From: Candidatus Thiodiazotropha sp. (ex Monitilora ramsayi)
GTDB lineage: Bacteria; Pseudomonadota; Gammaproteobacteria; Chromatiales; Chromatiaceae
Direction: 5' to 3'
DNA length: 64,000 nt
Assembly: GCA_025655595.1 (NCBI GenBank)
Contig: JAHXIO010000012.1
Coordinates: 1 to 64,000 of the forward strand
In this document: one piece after another, positions 61,323 through 64,000 of the stretch
How the letters are laid out: each line of letters begins with the position of its first letter
How positions within the stretch are numbered: the stretch's first letter is position 1
Translations under genes and position numbers: made by a program
The notes under the pieces: model-generated
What the model was told of the DNA's origin: nothing
The model's database searches: none
The model's input: the letters and a program-made list of their open reading frames with translations, nothing else

Positions 61323-62072
61323 TCAGTGAATGAAAAGACCGCCGTTCACTGGCAGGTTGGCGCCGGTGACATAGGTGCTCTCATCGTCGGCCAGAAAGGC
61401 GACGGCCTGAGCGATCTCTTCAGGTTGGCCCATGCGACGCATGGGGATACCGCCGACGATAGCTTCACGCACGTCATCGCGCATGGCCGCGGTCATGGCG
61501 GTCTCAATGTATCCGGGTGAGACGGTGTTGACGGTAACACCCTTGGCTGCGCCCTCGTAGGCCAGTGCCATGGTGAAACCGTGCATACCGGCTTTGGCGG
61601 CAGAGTAGTTGGCCTGGCCAAACTGTCCGCGCTGTCCGTTGACGGAGGAGATGTTGATAATCCGGCCAAAACCGCGCTCGGTCATACTGGTCCAGATCGG
61701 TTGGGTGACGTAGAAGACGCTGCTCAGGTTGGTGTCGATCACCGCATCCCACTGCTCGTCAGTCATCTTCTTCATGGTGCTGTCACGGGTGATGCCGGCG
61801 CAGTTGACCAGGATATCCACCGGGCCGAACTTTTCGACGATCTGGTTCATCAGTGTCGCACCGCCTTCCGCGGTGGAGACATCGCCGGCAACCACAGCGA
61901 CTTCAGCATCCTTTCCCTGGAGTTCTTTGACCCAATCGTCAACGCGATCGGCCTCAGACGGATGGCAAGTGGCTACCACTCTGGCGCCTTCATTGGCGAG
62001 GCGCAAACAGACAGCGGTACCGATGCCGCCCATACCGCCGGTAACAACGGCGAGTTTGTTTCTACAGCTCAT
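61323..62072 (-). CDS. phaB: acetoacetyl-CoA reductase PhaB
   Basis: The 249-aa short-chain dehydrogenase has the NADP-binding TGGMGGIG near residue 11, the NCAGITRDSTM segment near 88 characteristic of PhaB/FabG, catalytic Ser in INISSVNGQRGQFGQ near 138 and YSAAK near 152. SVNGQRGQFGQ and the PhaB-like C-terminus (TGANLPVNGGLFIH) favour PhaB over FabG. It reduces acetoacetyl-CoA to (R)-3-hydroxybutyryl-CoA for polyhydroxybutyrate synthesis. The ATG at 62072 has GGAGG about 9 nt upstream. It lies in the PHB block with phasin, phaR and phaA genes on the same strand. Confidence 0.93.
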   Translation of the reverse strand: MSCRNKLAVVTGGMGGIGTAVCLRLANEGARVVATCHPSEADRVDDWVKELQGKDAEVAVVAGDVSTAEGGATLMNQIVEKFGPVDILVNCAGITRDSTMKKMTDEQWDAVIDTNLSSVFYVTQPIWTSMTERGFGRIINISSVNGQRGQFGQANYSAAKAGMHGFTMALAYEGAAKGVTVNTVSPGYIETAMTAAMRDDVREAIVGGIPMRRMGQPEEIAQAVAFLADDESTYVTGANLPVNGGLFIH

Positions 62073-62173
62073 TCTTATCTTTCCTCCAGTATCTGATGAC
62101 TCAATCTTGTCAGGCACCGGCCGTCGGGATCATTCGATCGGTGGAGCAGGGGGCTGACAGCATTCAGTCATAA

Positions 62174-62200
62174 GAAAACCGGCGAATCGCTCCGCCGGCT
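62174..62200 (-). terminator. rho-independent terminator of phasin gene
   Basis: On the minus strand AGCCGGCG and CGCCGGTT pair across an 8-base loop, followed by TTTTC. It lies about 20 bases beyond the phasin stop and separates it from phaB. Confidence 0.8.
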
Positions 62201-62221
62201 CTCAGTACGGTCACGCTACGA

Positions 62222-62593
62222 TTAGGCAGCTTTCTCTACTGCTTTGGTGACCTGCTCGTTAGCGGTGGAGAGGCTGCTCTCGAACCATGCACGAACTTCT
62301 TCGCTGGTCTTCTGGCTCTGCTCGACCGCTTCACGGGTCTTGGTTACCATCTCTTCACCCAGCTTGCGGGTCATGTCCATCTGGCCGCGAACCACCTCGT
62401 GGTAATCTTTGGCTTCGGAAACCAGCTTGATCTGCTCCAGGCTGGTGTTCATCAGCGAGCTGTAGGCAGCCATCTGGGTATCCATAGCCTGGTTCCAGGC
62501 CTTCAGGGTGATGTCAGTCAGCTGACGGAAACTGTCGTAACCGTTGCTGTTGATCTCGTTAATCATCTCGATGCTCTCTTTTGCCTTGGTCAT
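62222..62593 (-). CDS. phasin family granule-associated protein
   Basis: The 123-aa, Lys/Glu-rich helical protein matches phasins: INEINSNGYDSFRQLTDITLKAWNQAMDTQM, MNTSLEQIKLVSEAKDYHEVVRGQMDMTRKLGEEMV and SEEVRAWFESSLSTANEQVTKAVEKAA. Phasins coat PHB granules and control their number and size. I used the ATG at 62593, because GGAG lies 8 nt upstream; an ATG two codons earlier is too close to it. It has its own terminator and a strong promoter with flanking repeats, in line with high, PhaR-controlled expression. Confidence 0.88.
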   Translation of the reverse strand: MTKAKESIEMINEINSNGYDSFRQLTDITLKAWNQAMDTQMAAYSSLMNTSLEQIKLVSEAKDYHEVVRGQMDMTRKLGEEMVTKTREAVEQSQKTSEEVRAWFESSLSTANEQVTKAVEKAA

Positions 62594-62613
62594 GGTCATA
62601 TCTCCAGTGTGTG

Positions 62614-62695
62614 AATTGTGCGATGCAGCAAATGTTGCAATGCAGCATAGGTCAGCCGGTATGGCTTGTCAAGGGAAATTTGTGCGATGCACAAA
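62614..62695 (-). promoter_or_regulatory. phasin promoter with candidate PhaR operators
   Basis: On the minus strand TTGACA (62672-62667), a 17-base spacer and TATGCT (62649-62644) form a near-consensus sigma70 promoter. A perfect inverted repeat TTTGTGC-GAT-GCACAAA (62679-62695) sits just upstream of the -35. Two 17-bp imperfect tandem repeats (62614-62630 and 62631-62647), sharing GTTGC/GTGC..ATGCAGCA, overlap the -10 and early transcribed region. PhaR regulators bind TGC-rich sites of this kind near phasin genes, so these are likely operators. Confidence 0.72.
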
Positions 62696-62804
62696 AAAAT
62701 CAAGTGGGAGCGGGATGTGAATCTCGAAATGAGATTGGAATTAATAGAAAATACTAATTAAAACAATAGGATGTGGTAGATATAAAAGCAATCGGATACT
62801 GGGG

Positions 62805-63263
62805 TTAATTATTGTCATCCGGCTTCGAAGGCTTGATTCCCGCTGCACTGAAGAAACTTTTTTGCATATCGGTCCACATTTTCATGTTTTCCTGGGCCAT
62901 ATTAGTCATGGCGCTGAAGGGATCCTCACTTAGGTTCTTACGAACCTGTTCCTGCTGCTGGGTGAAGAGGCTCAGGCTCTGCTCCAGATAGCGGCCAAAG
63001 ATCCCCTGCAGGGTGCCGCCGTAGAAGCGGATGATCTGGGAGAGCATGTTGGCAGTGAACAGGGGTTCGCCTCCCGATTCTGATTCGAGAATGATCTGCA
63101 ACAGGATATTGCGGGTGATGTCCTCTTCGGTGGTCGAGTCGATGACTTTGATCGCCTCCCCCTGGATGATCAGATGACGTAACTGAGTGAGGGTGATGTA
63201 TTTACTCTGTTCCGTGTCGTAGAGCCGGCGGTTGGGATACTTCTTGATGATGTGATCGGACAT
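62805..63263 (-). CDS. phaR: polyhydroxyalkanoate synthesis repressor PhaR
   Basis: The 152-aa protein has the N-terminal PHB_acc DNA-binding domain (IIKKYPNRRLYDTEQSKYITLTQLRHLI, residues 5-33, then VIDSTTEEDITRNILLQIILE). The C-terminal helices (FGRYLEQSLSLFTQQQEQVRKNL) are typical of PhaR. It binds both DNA and PHB polymer, and releases phasin transcription when granules form. The ATG at 63263 is the natural start. Its likely target is the phasin promoter about 110-190 bases beyond its stop. Confidence 0.93.
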   Translation of the reverse strand: MSDHIIKKYPNRRLYDTEQSKYITLTQLRHLIIQGEAIKVIDSTTEEDITRNILLQIILESESGGEPLFTANMLSQIIRFYGGTLQGIFGRYLEQSLSLFTQQQEQVRKNLSEDPFSAMTNMAQENMKMWTDMQKSFFSAAGIKPSKPDDNN

Positions 63264-63387
63264 GGGGATGGCTTACTTTCTGTTGGACTGTCAGTCAGTG
63301 TACCCCAATCCGGGGTGGGAACAGAAACGGATTACAACCGAATACGCGAATATTGGGTCTGCATTGTCTGCCGTGTGGAGGGTGATT

Positions 63388-63446
63388 GGTGGGGCAGGGC
63401 CCCACCCTACAGTGATCGGAGCCGTAGGGTGGGGCCCTGCCCCACC
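63388..63446. repeat. 23-bp perfect inverted repeat (REP/MITE-like palindrome)
   Basis: Two 23-base arms (63388-63410 and 63424-63446), beginning GGTGGGGCAGGG and perfectly complementary, are separated by 13 bases. They lie between the phaA stop and the phaR start. No T tract follows on either strand, so it is not a plain terminator. It resembles short GTAGGGTGGG-type intergenic palindromes common in gammaproteobacterial genomes. Confidence 0.75.
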
Positions 63447-63460
63447 GAACAGGCCTTTGA

Positions 63461-64000
63461 TCAGACTTTCTCCACCGCCATGGCAACACCCTGGCCGCCA
63501 CCAATACAGAGCGTGGCCAGACCTTTGCTGGCACCGCTGTGCTGCATCTCATGCAGCAGGGTCACCAACACCCGGCAGCCGGAAGCGCCGATGGGATGGC
63601 CCAGGGCGATGGCGCCACCATGGACGTTGACTTTGGACATATCCCAACCCATCTCCTGGTTGACGCACATGGCTTGGGCGGCGAAGGCCTCATTGGCCTC
63701 GATGCGATCCAGATCGTCCACCGACCAGCCAGCTTTCTCCAGGCACTTGGTCGAAGCGGGGATCGGGCCGGTACCCATGATGGCCGGATCGACACCGGCA
63801 GAGGAGAAGGAGACGATCTTGGCCATCGGGGAGAGTCCCAGCTCATTGGCCTTGCTCTCGGACATGACCATTACCACAGCCGCGCCGTCGTTCAGGCCGG
63901 AAGCGTTACCGGCGGTTACCGTACCCTCTTTGGAGAAGGCGGGACGCAGTTTCCCCAGTTTCTCCGCCGTAGTGCCGGCGCGGGGGAATTCATCCTTGTC
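63461..64000 (-). CDS. phaA: acetyl-CoA acetyltransferase (thiolase), N-terminus cut by window edge
   Basis: The last 179-180 codons of a biosynthetic thiolase are visible; the gene enters from the right edge. Signatures seen are [17 protein letters not shown] near the edge, the NEAFAAQA motif, [20 protein letters not shown] with the catalytic His, and the final [13 protein letters not shown] with the catalytic Cys. It condenses two acetyl-CoA to acetoacetyl-CoA, the first step of PHB synthesis. It is the most upstream gene of the PHB block seen here; the N-terminal active-site Cys lies outside the window. Confidence 0.93.
   Translation of the reverse strand, partial: DKDEFPRAGTTAEKLGKLRPAFSKEGTVTAGNASGLNDGAAVVMVMSESKANELGLSPMAKIVSFSSAGVDPAIMGTGPIPASTKCLEKAGWSVDDLDRIEANEAFAAQAMCVNQEMGWDMSKVNVHGGAIALGHPIGASGCRVLVTLLHEMQHSGASKGLATLCIGGGQGVAMAVEKV

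Noticed and set aside
63262..63630. 122-aa plus-strand frame across the palindrome
   Set aside because: It runs antisense into phaA and through the inverted repeat, so it is not coding.
1..64000. CRISPR array, insertion sequence or prophage
   Set aside because: No regularly spaced repeats, transposase, integrase or phage structural genes were seen on either strand.

Overview
This window looks like chromosomal DNA of a gammaproteobacterium. Support comes from the gene content: MetA-type homoserine acyltransferase, YgfZ, TcdA, HrpB, Dgt, an Rpf-like c-di-GMP two-component set, a Pit phosphate carrier, and a polyhydroxybutyrate (PHB) block with phaR, phasin, phaB and phaA. A free-living or symbiotic sulfur-oxidiser of the Chromatiales/Thiodiazotropha/Sedimenticola kind would fit, but no rRNA or sulfur gene is present, so that placement is inference. 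There is one tRNA (Asp-GTC). I saw no transposase, integrase, phage gene, CRISPR array or replication origin.

Layout. (1) 1-11.5 kb is an accessory biosynthetic island. Its left half (about 0.6-6.7 kb) is clearly more AT-rich than the rest. It holds two CelD/FemAB-like acyltransferases (the left one runs off the edge), a NodU/TobZ-type carbamoyltransferase, a small multi-TM protein and an exported caspase/legumain-fold protein with an EF-hand loop. Facing these is a tight minus-strand operon: asparagine synthase-like amidotransferase, acyl carrier protein, AMP-forming acyl ligase, NAD synthase-like amidotransferase and GNAT. Together they look like a tailoring cassette (amidation, acylation, carbamoylation) for a surface glycan or secreted metabolite. 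The product is unknown, and this is the best candidate for an undescribed system. (2) 11.6-18.8 kb, minus strand: an IorAB-type molybdenum hydroxylase, a guanine deaminase-like protein, an ABC-2 exporter pair, an HDOD protein and YgfZ. (3) 18.9-23.8 kb, plus strand: an RNase II-family enzyme, a lipoprotein and a PQQ-type sugar dehydrogenase fused to a c-type heme domain. (4) 23.8-28.8 kb, minus strand: a TetR-controlled envelope operon (TetR, MMPL/RND transporter, LolA-like protein, outer-membrane barrel). (5) 29.1-33.8 kb, plus strand: a 65-aa protein coupled to an SMC-like ATPase with two transmembrane helices, then HrpB. (6) 34.2-39.5 kb: an RpfC-like hybrid kinase convergent with an RpfG-like HD-GYP regulator and a membrane protein carrying degenerate receiver and Hpt domains. 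(7) 40.2-49 kb: a P-loop protein with MetA, tRNA-Asp, an inositol-phosphatase family protein, GloA, Pit, a DUF2959-like lipoprotein, an EamA exporter and dGTPase. (8) 49-57.5 kb: a signalling region with a CHASE-GGDEF cyclase, a CpxP/CpxR/CpxA-like envelope-stress set, and a periplasmic binding protein next to a GGDEF-EAL protein ending in a CZB zinc-binding domain. (9) 57.6-61.3 kb: TcdA, an RDD-like remnant, a methyltransferase, a DsbA/FrnE-like protein, a Tat-exported aldo/keto reductase and a small membrane protein. (10) 61.3-64 kb: the PHB block, with a clear sigma70 promoter before the phasin gene flanked by repeats that look like PhaR operators.

Regulatory DNA I could support: a TetR palindrome covering the -10 region and start codon of its own gene (probably a leaderless mRNA); the phasin promoter/operator region; a TGTTACA direct repeat upstream of the CpxP-like gene and a GC-rich hairpin before its response regulator; terminators after the lipoprotein, phaB and phasin genes; and a tRNA promoter. 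All functions come from motif recognition by eye, with no database search.
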